Assembly (NCBI RefSeq): GCF_000682735.1
Contig: NZ_AWFD01000005.1
Span: 53,205 to 117,204, forward strand
Direction: 5' to 3'
DNA from: Hyphomonas sp. CY54-11-8
GTDB lineage: Bacteria > Pseudomonadota > Alphaproteobacteria > Caulobacterales > Hyphomonadaceae
DNA length: 64,000 nt
Of the stretch, positions 9,217-17,480 are shown in pieces. The notes under the pieces are model-generated. The model made no database searches, was not told the DNA's origin, and saw nothing but the letters and a program-made list of their open reading frames with translations. Position numbers and translations under genes: made by a program. Each line of letters begins with the position of its first letter. Position 1 is the stretch's first letter.

Positions 9217-9910
9217 TCTCGCGTTTTCGTTCCTCTTCGCGCACAGCTTCCCACCGCTTGCGCAAGCGGGCGACGCGTTCCGGGAAACGTATTTCCAGCA
9301 TTTCAACCTGCTTCACCCGGTCGGTGCGAAAATGGCGGAAGCCTTCCCGCAGTTCGCACCAGGCGCACATCATGCGGATATCGTCGGCATAGACGATCAG
9401 GAAGGGCCAGACCGTGCGACGGGTTATTTTACCAGCCTCATCGGAATAACTGAGGTCCAGCTTCTTCTGTGTCCGGATCGCTTCGCGGACCAGTGCCACA
9501 TCGAAGGAATCCTCAGGCCGCTTGCGGAAACTGACCGGCACAAGCCCCGCATCCATGATGACGGGCTGGAGGTCCAGCGGCACGGCGGTCGAGAGTTTTG
9601 CGATCAGGTCTTCCGCCCCGCGAACCAGCCGCGCATCCCCGCGTGCTGCCACCCAGCGCGCCCCCAGCACGGCAGCCTCCAGTTCGTCCGTCGTCAGCAT
9701 CAGCGGCGGCATGTCATATCCGGAGTCCAGCACATAGCCCGTGCCTGCCTCCCCGCGGATCGGCACACGCTGCGCGATCAGCTCTGCCATGTCGCGGTAG
9801 AGCGTACGCAGGCTGGTTTCAAGCTCTTCCGCGAGTTCCCGTCCCGTCACGGGGCGGTTCTTCCGGCGGAGGATCTGGATGATCTGGAACAGTCTCTCGG
9901 TGCGTCTCAT
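9185..9910 (-). CDS. WYL-domain transcriptional regulator (YafY type)
   Basis: 241 residues. The N-terminal helix-turn-helix (RTERLFQIIQILRRKNRPVTGRELAEELETSLRTLYRDMAEL) is DeoR/HTH_11-like, followed by a WYL-type ligand-sensing region with the C-terminal extension WPFLIVYADDIRMMCAWCELREGFRHFRTDRV. Divergent from the GST gene with a 92-base gap that contains a 9-bp inverted repeat (9932-9955). That arrangement strongly suggests it regulates itself and the GST. The 3' end overlaps the convergent GNAT gene. Confidence 0.88.
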   Translation of the reverse strand: MRRTERLFQIIQILRRKNRPVTGRELAEELETSLRTLYRDMAELIAQRVPIRGEAGTGYVLDSGYDMPPLMLTTDELEAAVLGARWVAARGDARLVRGAEDLIAKLSTAVPLDLQPVIMDAGLVPVSFRKRPEDSFDVALVREAIRTQKKLDLSYSDEAGKITRRTVWPFLIVYADDIRMMCAWCELREGFRHFRTDRVKQVEMLEIRFPERVARLRKRWEAVREEERKRETTRPDSGASR

Positions 9911-9931
9911 GAAAAGGACCCTACTGCCACG

Positions 9932-9955
9932 CTGCTGACACCATGCTGTCAGCAG
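9932..9955. promoter_or_regulatory. inverted repeat, candidate WYL-regulator operator
   Basis: CTGCTGACA at 9932-9940 and TGTCAGCAG at 9947-9955 are perfect inverted repeats separated by six bases. It lies 21 bases upstream of the regulator start (9910, minus strand) and 47 bases upstream of the GST start. A dyad of this quality exactly between a divergent regulator and its likely target is best explained as the operator; this is inference from position and symmetry. Confidence 0.7.
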
Positions 9956-10002
9956 GCCTCCCGTATCAAGTCCTCATCGCAACCCGAACCAGGAGAAAGA
10001 CG

Positions 10003-10743
10003 ATGATCACGCTTTACGGATGGGGGCCAATGTTCGACTGCCCCTCGCCCAGCCCCTATGTCATGAAGGCCGATATCCAGCTTCAGATGCTGGGCGTCGA
10101 TTTCACCCGCGCCATCGCAGACCTCGACGCCGTGCCGAAGCACAAGGCTCCTTACGTCATCGATGATGGCCAGTTGATCGAAGACAGCAATTTCATCCGC
10201 CATTATTACGAAACGAAGCTCGGCAAGGGCCTCTATGACGGCATGAGCGGCAAGGACATCGCGCTCAGCTGGGCACTCGAGCGAATGGCCGAGGGCCAGC
10301 TGAACAAGATCATGGCCTATGAGCGCTGGATGAAGGAGGACAATTTCAACAAAGGCCCGGCCCAGTTCTTCGCTGATGTCCCCGCCCCGGCCCGCCAGGC
10401 CGTGCTGAAGGAAGTCCGCGACGGCGTCGCCGCCACCAATATGAGCGAAGGCACTGGCCGCTTCACGGAAGCCGAGCGCATGCAACTCGCGGACTGGGAT
10501 ATCGGTGCCATCGCCATGCAGCTTGGCGAGCAGGATTATTTGCTGGGTGACCAGCCAACCTGTGCCGATGCCGCGGTCGCCGCCGTACTGATCTCGTGTG
10601 CGACGGAGTTCTTCAACACGCCGCTGAACGGCCTGGTCCGCAAGCATGACAATCTTGTGGCCTATCTCGACCGGATGACAGCCCGATATTTCGCGCACGT
10701 TACATGGCCTGGATGGCCGGCACTGGAACAGGAGCCAGCCTGA
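10003..10743 (+). CDS. glutathione S-transferase family protein
   Basis: 246 residues. The N-terminal thioredoxin-like domain begins MITLYGWGPMFDCPSPSPYVMKAD and the C-terminal all-alpha domain contains YLLGDQPTCADAAVAAVL. It resembles the failed-axon-connection/metaxin-like GST branch rather than the classic detoxification classes. ATG 10003 has AGGAG eight bases upstream; an earlier in-frame ATG (9943) sits within the palindrome and is rejected. Likely controlled by the divergent WYL regulator. Substrate unknown. Confidence 0.85.
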   Translation: MITLYGWGPMFDCPSPSPYVMKADIQLQMLGVDFTRAIADLDAVPKHKAPYVIDDGQLIEDSNFIRHYYETKLGKGLYDGMSGKDIALSWALERMAEGQLNKIMAYERWMKEDNFNKGPAQFFADVPAPARQAVLKEVRDGVAATNMSEGTGRFTEAERMQLADWDIGAIAMQLGEQDYLLGDQPTCADAAVAAVLISCATEFFNTPLNGLVRKHDNLVAYLDRMTARYFAHVTWPGWPALEQEPA

Positions 10744-10888
10744 CCGCCGGCGAGTCGAAAAAAATATGCCGTAATCTGATAATGTAAAACGAACTTCCCG
10801 GGGCGTGGTTTCGCATTCCCCGGGAATAACGTATGCTGCGCACCAGAAGCCGGGCGATCCCTGTCATTTGTCCCGGAACGGAGGCAGC

Positions 10889-11407
10889 ATGAAAGGCGCG
10901 ATATTTTATTCCGGCCAGTATGGCAGCACAGCGCAATATGCCGACTGGATCAGCGAAGCGACAGGCCTGCCGGTGTTCAACATCAAACATGCGAGCGTCG
11001 CCCCGTCGGAGTTCGATTTCCTGGTGCTGGGCAGCTCGGTCATCATCTACAAGCTGACCATCCGGAAATGGGTCGCCAAACACTTGCCTGCACTCCTGAA
11101 CCGCCCGGTGCTTTTGTATACGGTGTCCGGCGCCGCGCCCGGTCCGAAACTTGACGGCTGGGTGCATGACAGCCTGCCTGCCAGCCTTGTCTCCCATGCA
11201 GAACCATTCGCCTTCCAGGGACGGCTCGACATGGACTCCCTGGGCTGGTGGACCCGCACAGTGCTGAAGATCGGCGCCATGATGAACAAGGATCCGGAAG
11301 GCCGGAAGGACGAACTCCACGGGTTCGACTATATGGACAAGTCCGCAATCGATCCGCTCGTCGCCCGCATCAGCGAACTGACGGCGACACCGCGCGACAG
11401 CATTTAA
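10889..11407 (+). CDS. flavodoxin-domain protein (HemG-like)
   Basis: 172 residues with an N-terminal FMN phosphate loop, YSGQYGSTAQYADWI, and the second flavodoxin strand LVLGSSVIIYKLTIRKWV. The layout, including the C-terminal WWTRTVLKIGAMMNKDPEGRKD segment, matches flavodoxin-domain proteins annotated as menaquinone-dependent protoporphyrinogen oxidase (HemG-like). The haem assignment is not proven here, as many flavodoxins share this fold. ATG 10889 has a GGAGG-like ribosome site (ACGGAGGCAGC). The stop overlaps the convergent dcd stop. Confidence 0.7.
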   Translation: MKGAIFYSGQYGSTAQYADWISEATGLPVFNIKHASVAPSEFDFLVLGSSVIIYKLTIRKWVAKHLPALLNRPVLLYTVSGAAPGPKLDGWVHDSLPASLVSHAEPFAFQGRLDMDSLGWWTRTVLKIGAMMNKDPEGRKDELHGFDYMDKSAIDPLVARISELTATPRDSI

Positions 11408-12420
11408 AGCCGGAAGTGTTTCGACAGTTTCAGGCCCTGCCCCTGATAGTTTGATCCCTTGCCGCCATAGAGCGCGCCAGGCTTACCCAGCATCGGCTCG
11501 TAGATCAGTTTGGCCACCGGCTGGCCGTGTTCAAGAATGAAGGGCACATCACGCGAGCGCACTTCCAGCACAGCCCGGCTGCCGCCCGTATTGGTGCCGA
11601 AACCCGGATCGAAGAAACCGGCATAATGCGCGCGGAACTCGCCGAGCTCCGGCGCAATGGGCGCCATCTCCGCGGCCTCGTTCGGCGCCACCTTCACCGT
11701 CTCGCGTGACACAAGGATGTAGAATTCTTCAGGGTTCAGCACGATACGCCCGTCCCGCGGATAGACCGGTTCCCAGAACTGGGCCGCGTCATGCGCGCCG
11801 ATGGCTCGCAGGTCCACCACGCCAGAATGGTGTTTCGCTCGATATCCGGCTGGCTGTCCTGCCGGTGGCTCCAGATCGATGGAGACAACTTTCTCTTTCA
11901 GCGCCTCGGGTTTTTTCTTCTTGAACCGGACCTGCGCCAGCCGGTCGCCCGGCCGCACCATGATTGGAAACGTCCGCGGGGACACTTCGAGATAGAGCGG
12001 ACCGGAATAGCCGGTCGGCACTTCGTCAAAGGCGCGGGACCGATTCGTCACCAGCCGGGTGAACACATCGATCCGGCCAGTTGAGCTTTTCGGGTTCGCC
12101 CGCGCCGCAATGCCCGCTGGCAGGCGCAAATGCTCCTGAAGGGGCACGAGATAGACGCAGCCCGTCTCCAATACAGCGCCTTCCTGCGTCAGGTCGATCC
12201 GATGCAGGTGAATGCCGGGTTCCTGCAGCATCTCGGCGACCGTGCGCTCCTTGCCCGGCAGGAAGCTCGCCCGCAGACGGTAGGCATCCTCGGCCAGGCG
12301 CAGGTCCAGGCTCGCCGGCTGGACCTGTCCTTCGTCCAGCGGCGTGTCCGTCCGGATGGCGCCGGAAGCTACCAGCGCCTCGATTTCCCGGTCGGGAAGA
12401 ACACCTGTATCCTGTGGCAT
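11404..12420 (-). CDS. dcd: dCTP deaminase, long alphaproteobacterial form
   Basis: 338 residues from ATG 12420 on the minus strand; upstream in-frame ATGs would add a basic, proline-rich extension lacking similarity to the family and are rejected. It contains two halves with dUTPase/Dcd-type beta folds: QPASLDLRLAEDAY in the first and FDPGFG near the C-terminus in the second, as in the duplicated 2'-deoxycytidine 5'-triphosphate deaminases of alphaproteobacteria. It makes dUTP (or dUMP) for thymidylate synthesis. Divergent from metZ by 64 bases. Confidence 0.85.
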   Translation of the reverse strand: MPQDTGVLPDREIEALVASGAIRTDTPLDEGQVQPASLDLRLAEDAYRLRASFLPGKERTVAEMLQEPGIHLHRIDLTQEGAVLETGCVYLVPLQEHLRLPAGIAARANPKSSTGRIDVFTRLVTNRSRAFDEVPTGYSGPLYLEVSPRTFPIMVRPGDRLAQVRFKKKKPEALKEKVVSIDLEPPAGQPAGYRAKHHSGVVDLRAIGAHDAAQFWEPVYPRDGRIVLNPEEFYILVSRETVKVAPNEAAEMAPIAPELGEFRAHYAGFFDPGFGTNTGGSRAVLEVRSRDVPFILEHGQPVAKLIYEPMLGKPGALYGGKGSNYQGQGLKLSKHFRL

Positions 12421-12484
12421 CTCTTGCACCCCTCGCCCTCTCAGGCATAAGGGCGAAACACGGAAACACAAGGAATAAGCTGCC

Positions 12485-13687
12485 ATGGCAGACGCATCAG
12501 GCGGAGACGCCAAAAAAGGCTGGAAACCTGCCACCAAGGCGGTGCGTGGCGGCCTCATGCGCTCCGAGCATGGGGAGATCGCCGAAGCGCTCTATCTCAC
12601 CTCCGGTTATGCCTATGACAGCGCCGAACAGGCGATGCGCCGCATGGCGGGTGAAGAGCCGGGTTTCGTCTATTCCCGCTATGGCAGCCCGACCTGCGAG
12701 ATGCTGCAACAGCGCCTCGCCCTGATCGAGGGGGCAGAAACCTGCCGTGTGACCGGATCCGGCATGGGCGCCATCTCCTCGGCCATCATGGCCCCGCTGA
12801 AAACGGGTGACCGCGTCGTAGCGGCGAAGGCCCTGTTCGGCTCCTGCCGCTGGATTATCGCCAACCAGATGCCGAAGTACGGGATCGAGACCGTTTTCGT
12901 GGATGGCGCCGATCTGGACGCCTGGGAACGAGAAATCGCCAAGGGCTGCCAGCTGGTGCTGATTGAAAGCCCGGCAAACCCGTTGCTGGACGGTGTGGAT
13001 ATTGCTGCCGTCTCCGAACTCTGCCGCAAGGCCGGCGCCCTGCTCGTGGTGGACAATGTCTTCGCCACACCGATCCTGCAGAAGCCGCTGGAACTTGGCG
13101 CCGATGTGGTCGTCTATTCCGCCACCAAGCACATGGATGGCCAGGGCCGTGTCATGGCCGGCGCCATCCTCTGCGACCAAGCGCGAATGACCGAAATCTA
13201 CGATCCGTGGCTGCGCCATATGGGCCCGGCCGCTTCGCCGTTTAACGCCTGGGTCGTGCTGAAAGGCCTTGAAACCCTGCAGCTGCGCGTCGAAGCGCAA
13301 AGCCGCAGCGCCGCGCGCCTTGCCGACGCCATTGCAGACCATCCGGCCATCGCCGCGGTGCGCTACCCGCATCGCAAGGATCACCCGCATTACGAGGTCC
13401 ATAAAAAGCAGATGCGCATGGGCGGCACGATGATGGCCCTGTCGGTAAAAGGAGGACAGGAAGCGGCTTTCCGGTTCCTCAACGCGCTGGAGCTGGTCGA
13501 TATCTGCAACAATCTGGGCGACACCAAATCCCTGGCTTGCCACCCGTCGACCACGACGCACCGCGCCCTCAGCGACGAGGAACAGGCAACCATGGGGCTC
13601 GACCGCTCCTGGATCCGCTTTTCAGTGGGCCTGGAAGATGCCGATGACCTTGAATCGGACCTGATCCAGGCTCTTAACAAGGTGTAA
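12485..13687 (+). CDS. metZ: O-succinylhomoserine sulfhydrylase
   Basis: 400 residues of the Cys/Met-metabolism PLP family. The PLP lysine is in SATKHMDGQGR and the phosphate-binding loop in YSRYGSPTCEMLQQRLALIEGAE; VVDNVFATP supplies the conserved Asp. It forms homocysteine directly from an acylhomoserine and sulfide in methionine synthesis. ATG 12485 has AGGAA ten bases upstream. I looked for a SAM riboswitch in the 64-base leader and saw none; the leader is too short. Confidence 0.92.
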   Translation: MADASGGDAKKGWKPATKAVRGGLMRSEHGEIAEALYLTSGYAYDSAEQAMRRMAGEEPGFVYSRYGSPTCEMLQQRLALIEGAETCRVTGSGMGAISSAIMAPLKTGDRVVAAKALFGSCRWIIANQMPKYGIETVFVDGADLDAWEREIAKGCQLVLIESPANPLLDGVDIAAVSELCRKAGALLVVDNVFATPILQKPLELGADVVVYSATKHMDGQGRVMAGAILCDQARMTEIYDPWLRHMGPAASPFNAWVVLKGLETLQLRVEAQSRSAARLADAIADHPAIAAVRYPHRKDHPHYEVHKKQMRMGGTMMALSVKGGQEAAFRFLNALELVDICNNLGDTKSLACHPSTTTHRALSDEEQATMGLDRSWIRFSVGLEDADDLESDLIQALNKV

Positions 13688-13711
13688 ACAAACAGCGGGC
13701 AATTTCACCGA

Positions 13712-14128
13712 ATGGCTCGAAGGTCGCCCCCACCCCAGTACGAACACGTCACCGACGGAGTGCGCATCCGCGTGCGCCCGAAATTCATGTATGACGAGTC
13801 CGAACCGGCAGCCGGCCGCTTCATGTGGTCCTACACAGTCGATGTGGAAAACGAGAGCGACCGCACCTGGACCATTATCCGGCGGCACTGGGAAATTGTC
13901 GATGCGATGGGCCGACTGCAGGCAGTCGACGGCGAAGGCGTCATCGGCCAGACGCCAACCCTCGGCCCGGGTGAGCGCTTCAGCTACACCTCCGGCGCGC
14001 CGCTATCCGCCCCGTCCGGCATGATGCGGGGCACCTATGACCTTGTGGATGAGGAAGGCGGCGAACTGGTCGCCCGGATCCCCGCCTTCTCGCTCGACAG
14101 TCCATACGACCAGTCTCGGCCGATCTGA
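13712..14128 (+). CDS. apaG: ApaG domain protein
   Basis: 138 residues, close to the E. coli ApaG length. The DUF525 core is clear: VRPKFMYDESEP, WSYTVDVENESDRTWTIIRRHWEIVDAMGRLQAVDGEGVIGQTPTLGPGERFSYTSG, and MRGTYDLVDEEG. It is a fibronectin-III-like fold implicated in divalent cation resistance and Ap4A metabolism. Start ATG 13712 lies 24 bases after metZ and faces the DsbA gene convergently. Confidence 0.93.
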   Translation: MARRSPPPQYEHVTDGVRIRVRPKFMYDESEPAAGRFMWSYTVDVENESDRTWTIIRRHWEIVDAMGRLQAVDGEGVIGQTPTLGPGERFSYTSGAPLSAPSGMMRGTYDLVDEEGGELVARIPAFSLDSPYDQSRPI

Positions 14129-14132
14129 CAGC

Positions 14133-14882
14133 CTAGCCTTTCAGGGCTTCCTTGATAGCATTCTTGACGCCCTGCTCGTCAGCGCCGCCGATGGCCGTGT
14201 CACCGATGTAGAAGCCCGGCGTACCATCCAGGTTCAGCGCGTGACCGAGACGCTGCATGTCGTCCAGCTGCTTCTTCAGCGCGACCGATTGCATGTCCGC
14301 CCGCATCTTGCGGACGTCCACACCGATCTCCTCGGCGAGTTCGTCGATCTTGGCTTCGGTCAGCTGATCGTTCGACTTCAGGTTCATCAGAGCTGCGTGC
14401 ATGTCGTAATACTTGTCCTGCTTGCCTGCCGCGAGCGCAGCCAGGGCTGCGGTTTCGCTGATGCCGCCGAAGATCGGGTATTCCTTGAAGACAACACGCA
14501 CCTTGTTGTCGAACTCTTCAGGCAATGCCTGAACGAATGGCAGGGAGCGCTTGCAGTAGCCACAGCGGTAATCGAAAAACTCCACGACGGTCACCGGCGC
14601 ATCCGCCGGACCGATGAAGTGGTCCGTATCCAGACTGTACAGCTTGTCCTTGTTCTGGCTGATCGCCTCCTGTGCCGCCTTGGCAGCCTCTGCCCGGTCG
14701 CGGGCATTCAGGGCGATGATCGCCTCCTCGATCACTTCGGGATGCGTCACGATATATTCGTGAATAATCGTCTCAAGCTCGGCACGCTCCATGGTGACCG
14801 GGGCCTTGTTGCCTTCGGCGCAAGCTGGGGTCATGGCGACCATGGCGACAGCGGTGGTCGCAAGCAGGGGGCGGATCATCAT
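14133..14882 (-). CDS. DsbA-family thiol:disulfide oxidoreductase
   Basis: 249 residues from ATG 14882; the two ATGs there follow a TTG, and GGAAAGG sits just upstream. An N-terminal signal-like stretch ends near PACAEG, suggesting export, with an adjacent Cys that could make it a lipoprotein. The thioredoxin active site is C-G-Y-C at about 107-110 (FFDYRCGYCKRSLP), with the helical insertion and cis-Pro region GTPGFYIGD. Com1/DsbA-like oxidation of periplasmic thiols is the family role. Downstream of apaG in opposite orientation. Confidence 0.88.
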   Translation of the reverse strand: MMIRPLLATTAVAMVAMTPACAEGNKAPVTMERAELETIIHEYIVTHPEVIEEAIIALNARDRAEAAKAAQEAISQNKDKLYSLDTDHFIGPADAPVTVVEFFDYRCGYCKRSLPFVQALPEEFDNKVRVVFKEYPIFGGISETAALAALAAGKQDKYYDMHAALMNLKSNDQLTEAKIDELAEEIGVDVRKMRADMQSVALKKQLDDMQRLGHALNLDGTPGFYIGDTAIGGADEQGVKNAIKEALKG

Positions 14883-14981
14883 CAATACCTTTCCAGGCCC
14901 GTCAGGGGCTGTTTCATTTCAGCGGGACTATACTGGCGAAGGCCCGCCCGTCCATCAGTCCTGACAGAAAGTTGAACGGTT

Positions 14982-16385
14982 TCAGTGCTCACCGACTGTA
15001 ATTGAGAACTGGTTCACCCCGCGCCGGGCAACGCGATTATAAAAATCGCGATTGTCGGGATTGTTCGGGTCCGTGATCAGCAGAATGTCGTCGGCACGGC
15101 GATAATTCACCGTGTTGCGATCCAGCTGATCTCGGGCGCGATGCGCGAAAATGTTCGCACGTTGCAGGTCGCCGACCGCATAGGCGGACTCAGCAGTGGC
15201 CAGCTGCGCTTCGGCGCGGCGCCCCTGTTTTTCCAACGTGATGGCCAGTTGTTGCCAGGCAAACGCATTGTCCGGTTCAGCGATCAGCGCATCCCGCAGG
15301 GCAGACTCCGCCTCTTCCACATCGCCTGGTTCAGCACGGGCATTCAGGGACCGTGCATAATTGATCAGGAGCAGTGGCTGGCCAGGTTTGAATTCAAGGG
15401 ATTTGCGGTGCGGCTCAACCGAGTCAGCGGCGCGACCGCCCTCAAACAGGATCTGGCCTTTCAATTCCCAGAAGTACGGGTTCTCGGGCTCGTCCACCAG
15501 AAGAGAATTGATATCGTCCAGCGCAACCTGAATGTCGGATGCCTGCATGGCAGCGATCGACCGGGCATAGCGTGCCGGTTCGCTCTGGTCGGCATCGGGA
15601 TACTCCCGGCGCACTTTACCAGGGGTGTCGAGGAAACCGATCAGCTTGGCGCGCATCATCTCATATTGATACTGCTCCCGGTCCGTAGGCGGAACATCTC
15701 GCGTGGGGGACTCATCCGCCAGCATCCGCACATTGCGGATCCGGTCCGATGCCAACGGGTGGGAGCGGAAATACGGATAGCGGCGGGCTTGCGAGATAAC
15801 TTCCTGCGCGCGGAATTTCTCGAAGAATTCCACGATGCCTTCCGGCGACTCGCCAAGTTCTGTGAGATACGACACCGCCGCAGTATCCGCCATCGACTCT
15901 TCGGAGCGTGTGTGGACGAAGAAATTCAGCGCCGCGAATTGCTGCGAGGATCCAATCAGGGCTGCGCCGGCTCCGCCCTCCCCGGCTGCAATGGCCAGGA
16001 TACCAAGGCCGATCGAGATCAGCGCCGGACGGGCGGCAACACCGGCTGCCCGGCTACGCGAGACCGTGTGGCCGCAAGCGATGTGGCAGGTCTCGTGCGC
16101 CAGCACGCCCTTGATCTGTCCGGGTGTGTCCGCCGCGATGATCAGGCCGGTATGAATATGGATGTTCTGACCATTCGCCACAAACGCGTTGAGCGACGGA
16201 TCGTTGATTACATAGAGGCCGACGTCTTTCGGATTGAGTCCCGCAACATCGAGGATCGGATCCGTCCACTCGCGCAGCGTTTCTTCGATTTCGGCATCCC
16301 GGATCAGGCCCTGGGCCGAGGCCGAGACAGCCACGGTCAAAGAAGCTGCTGCCATTGCGATATATCGCAGGAAAGTACGGGCCAT
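14982..16385 (-). CDS. M48 family metalloprotease with TPRs
   Basis: 467 residues from ATG 16385, the start that opens directly into a signal peptide (LRYIAMAAASLTVAVSASAQ); longer starts add charged residues before it. Zinc ligands are H97 and H101 in HETCHIACGH, with the third acid in EESMAD. The C-terminal part from about residue 300 consists of TPR-like helices (PENPYFWELKGQILFEGG, EPDNAFAWQQLAITLEKQGR). This is the BepA/YfgC architecture: periplasmic proteolysis and quality control of outer-membrane protein assembly. Confidence 0.9.
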   Translation of the reverse strand: MARTFLRYIAMAAASLTVAVSASAQGLIRDAEIEETLREWTDPILDVAGLNPKDVGLYVINDPSLNAFVANGQNIHIHTGLIIAADTPGQIKGVLAHETCHIACGHTVSRSRAAGVAARPALISIGLGILAIAAGEGGAGAALIGSSQQFAALNFFVHTRSEESMADTAAVSYLTELGESPEGIVEFFEKFRAQEVISQARRYPYFRSHPLASDRIRNVRMLADESPTRDVPPTDREQYQYEMMRAKLIGFLDTPGKVRREYPDADQSEPARYARSIAAMQASDIQVALDDINSLLVDEPENPYFWELKGQILFEGGRAADSVEPHRKSLEFKPGQPLLLINYARSLNARAEPGDVEEAESALRDALIAEPDNAFAWQQLAITLEKQGRRAEAQLATAESAYAVGDLQRANIFAHRARDQLDRNTVNYRRADDILLITDPNNPDNRDFYNRVARRGVNQFSITVGEH

Positions 16386-16475
16386 GCGGGTCCTGTCTCC
16401 GTTTTCCGCCATTCCCTTGAATCTACGGGTCTCAGCCAGCAAATGCGAGGGGGAAGCTACAGAATAACAGAAATG

Positions 16476-17480
16476 TCAGGGTTTAGCTGAGGGGAAGATG
16501 AACGAAAGCGCCGGATCGAGCCGGACTCCCACGTCTTCACCCGCTTTTGGCGCCTGATCCCGTGGGACAAGCGCCACAAGGCGTTGTCCGCCGGTATTCA
16601 GCACCAGCCGAGTCATCGCCCCGGTCACCTGGCTGGCCAGCACGTTCGCACGCACGCCCGAGCTGGAATCGAGGCAAACGCCTTCCGGGCGTACGACCAG
16701 TTCCGTTCCATCCGCAACATCTGCAAGCCCTGCGGGCACATCCGCTGCGGCGAGCCGGTTCACCGGACCGAGCGAAGCCGCCACGTCGGCGCTGACTGGA
16801 TTCATGTAGACGTCGGCCGCCGGGCCTTCCTGACGCACCTTGCCTCCGCGCATGACCGCGACATGGTCTGCCGCCTCCAGCGCTTCGACCGGATCATGCG
16901 TCACCAGCAGCGCCGGAATGCCAGCGGCGCGGACCGCTTCCAGCGCTTCATCGCGCACGCTGGCCCTCAGCGCCGGATCGAGGCCGGAGAACGGTTCGTC
17001 CATCAGGATCGCAGCCGGTTTCGGAGCCAGCGCCCGGGCGATGGCCACGCGCTGCTGCTCACCACCTGACAATTCGTGCGGATAGGCATCGGCCCGCTCG
17101 GTCAGGCCAAGACGGCCGAGCCAGCCCCGCGCTTCAGCCCTAGCGGCCTCCTTGCCGAGCGGCTTCAGGCCGAACGCAACGTTCTGCAACGCCGTCAGGT
17201 GCGGAAAGAGCGCAAAGTCCTGAAAGATCAATCCGATGCGCCGCTTGTCCGGCGGCAGTGTTGTCTTTGTGGAAGACAGCACCCGGTCGCCGAGCCGGAT
17301 CTCGCCTTCGTCCACCGGTTCCAATCCTGCGAACAGACGCAGAAGGGTCGACTTGCCAGCACCAGATCCGCCCAGCAGTGCAGTAACCATGCCGGGCTTC
17401 AGATCGAGCGACACCGCATCGACCACGCGCACGCCATGATAGGCGCGGCTCACTCCAATGGCGGACAGGCTGTCACTCAT
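16476..17480 (-). CDS. fbpC: iron(III) ABC transporter ATPase
   Basis: 334 residues from ATG 17480, preferred over GTG 17492 since AGGTGAG lies eight bases upstream. Walker A is GGSGAGKST, signature LSGGEQQRVAIARAL, Walker B ILMDEPFSGLDP, then a C-terminal regulatory TOBE-type domain (RPEGVCLDSSSGVRANVLASQVTGAMTRLVL). Overlaps the permease stop by 8 bases, so the three iron-uptake genes fbpA, fbpB and fbpC form one operon read right to left. Iron assignment comes from the binding protein and the Fur-like box. Confidence 0.85.
   Translation of the reverse strand: MSDSLSAIGVSRAYHGVRVVDAVSLDLKPGMVTALLGGSGAGKSTLLRLFAGLEPVDEGEIRLGDRVLSSTKTTLPPDKRRIGLIFQDFALFPHLTALQNVAFGLKPLGKEAARAEARGWLGRLGLTERADAYPHELSGGEQQRVAIARALAPKPAAILMDEPFSGLDPALRASVRDEALEAVRAAGIPALLVTHDPVEALEAADHVAVMRGGKVRQEGPAADVYMNPVSADVAASLGPVNRLAAADVPAGLADVADGTELVVRPEGVCLDSSSGVRANVLASQVTGAMTRLVLNTGGQRLVALVPRDQAPKAGEDVGVRLDPALSFIFPSAKP

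Noticed and set aside
12421..12484. SAM riboswitch before metZ
   Set aside because: Only 64 bases between divergent genes, with no SAM-II-like pseudoknot motif visible.
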